Assembly (NCBI RefSeq): GCF_031822435.1
Contig: NZ_JAVQLW010000001.1
Span: 1,061,501-1,125,500 of the forward strand
Source: Paracoccus sp. MBLB3053
GTDB taxonomy: Bacteria; Pseudomonadota; Alphaproteobacteria; Rhodobacterales; Rhodobacteraceae
Direction of reading: 5' to 3'
Length of the DNA stretch: 64,000 nt
In this document: in pieces, positions 63,359 through 64,000 of the stretch
How the letters are laid out: every line of letters starts with the position of its first letter
Numbering within the stretch: the stretch's first letter is position 1
Made by a program: the position numbers and the translations under genes
Notes under the pieces: model-generated
Seen by the model: only the letters and a program-made list of their open reading frames with translations
Database searches by the model: none
What the model was told of the DNA's origin: nothing

Positions 63359-64000
63359 ATGCTGCGTTCCCTTCTGACGGGCCTTGCGCTTTCAATACCT
63401 CTGGTTGCCACGGCTCAGGATGCGTCCGAGCCGAAAGCCCCCGTGGAACAGGCGCCTGTCGAACCGGCTGCGGCGAAGGTCGCCCCCGAAGAGCCGGCGG
63501 CAAAACCAGAACCATCGCCGGCCGAGCCCGTTCCAGCGGGTTATCTGCCCAATCTCTACGACGTCACCGTGATCGAGACATGGGATACGTTGAATGTGCG
63601 CGAGAATCCGGATGGTCAGGCCAAGGTCATCGCGAAACTGCCGGCGACGGCCAAGGGGGTAGAACTGCTCGGTCGGGATGCCTCGGGCAAATGGGGCAAG
63701 GTAAATGCGGGCGAGCGTTCTGGCTGGGTCGCATTGCGCTTTCTCAAGGCCGAGCCGGGCGTCTGGCAGGCGGCATCGCTGCCTCAGAGCCTCAGTTGCA
63801 GCGGCACCGAACCTTTCTGGTCGCTCAAGGCCACGAAGTCCGGGCTGATCTTTTCGGAGCCGGATGCCCAGGACCGACAGCTGGACCTGCGCAAGGTCAT
63901 GGATCGCGGGATCGAAGGCGAGCCGACACGCGGCCTGATCGCGGGTGATGACAAGGGTCGCGTCACGGCATTCCTGCGGCCTGATCAGTGCAGCGACGGC
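63359..64000 (+). CDS. Secreted SH3-domain protein, COG3650-like C-terminus, 3'-truncated
   Basis: The frame opens with a signal peptide (MLRSLLTGLALSIPLVATAQ) and is still open at the window end (214 codons seen). A Pro/Ala/Glu-rich linker (about residues 22-60) is followed by a bacterial SH3 domain (TLNVRENPDGQAKVIAKLP to GWVALRFL) and then a part with CSGTEPFWSLKATKSGLIF and CSDG, as in periplasmic COG3650 proteins. AGAGGAAG precedes the ATG. Likely a periplasmic cell-wall-associated protein; role unknown. Confidence 0.82.
   Translation, partial: MLRSLLTGLALSIPLVATAQDASEPKAPVEQAPVEPAAAKVAPEEPAAKPEPSPAEPVPAGYLPNLYDVTVIETWDTLNVRENPDGQAKVIAKLPATAKGVELLGRDASGKWGKVNAGERSGWVALRFLKAEPGVWQAASLPQSLSCSGTEPFWSLKATKSGLIFSEPDAQDRQLDLRKVMDRGIEGEPTRGLIAGDDKGRVTAFLRPDQCSDG

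Overview
The window is GC-rich chromosomal DNA from an alphaproteobacterium, most likely a Rhodobacteraceae member close to Paracoccus. The best pointer is the bc1 operon (Rieske, cytochrome b, cytochrome c1), whose cytochrome c1 carries a long Ala/Pro/Glu-rich acidic N-terminal stretch typical of Paracoccus. Other supporting arrangements are uvrC-pgsA-moaD-moaE, an xseB-ispA-dxs cluster, MetR divergent from metF, an RpoH-type dnaK promoter and an NnrU homologue. I see no phage, insertion sequence, CRISPR array or plasmid-type gene. Coding density is very high, many neighbours overlap by 1-4 bases (ATGA, GTGA or TGATG), and several convergent pairs overlap tail to tail.

Layout. 1-0.93 kb: 3' part of a transglutaminase-like gene. 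1-4.8 kb (minus): a four-gene MCE/Mla-type lipid ABC transporter (STAS-fused permease, ATPase, MCE protein, lipoprotein). 4.9-6.8 kb: metR/metF. 6.8-12.6 kb: DUF2235 hydrolase, an ornithine-decarboxylase-like enzyme divergent from an Lrp regulator, rsmD, a ferredoxin-reductase-like flavoprotein, a peroxiredoxin and an HxlR regulator. 12.66-15.75 kb: a tight five-gene operon (DUF1428, double VOC, YceI, two GSTs) divergent from the HxlR gene, with an inverted repeat between them. 15.8-26 kb: valS, CbiX-like chelatase, DUF4202, nnrU, a split MnmC pair, rhomboid protease, gabT, GNAT, accA. 26.1-29.6 kb: moaE, moaD, pgsA, uvrC. 29.6-30.1 kb: the longest gene-free stretch, AT-rich, with a perfect DnaA-box sequence and clustered GANTC sites. 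30.1-32 kb: a 36-codon membrane ORF, SppA-like S49 peptidase, ribokinase. 32-35.3 kb: bc1 complex. 35.5-39.5 kb: radC, dnaJ, dnaK.

39.7-50.9 kb is a surface-polysaccharide region: a KpsM-like exporter permease, cysQ, a KdsB/KpsU-type CMP-Kdo synthetase, galU, galE, four glycosyltransferases and a protein with two sulfotransferase-like halves. CysQ can hydrolyse the PAP left by PAPS-dependent sulfation, so I read this region as making and exporting a sulfated, possibly Kdo-anchored polysaccharide. This is the most interesting system in the window.

50.9-56.6 kb: DMT transporter, queG, GST, mtgA, DUF1269 protein, ABM monooxygenase-like protein, GT61-like glycosyltransferase. 56.7-56.9 kb: two identical tRNA-Lys(UUU) genes. 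57-64 kb: dapF (with a Ser where the second catalytic Cys is expected), mtaB, an HDAC-like hydrolase, xseB, ispA, dxs, and the 5' part of an SH3-domain secreted protein.
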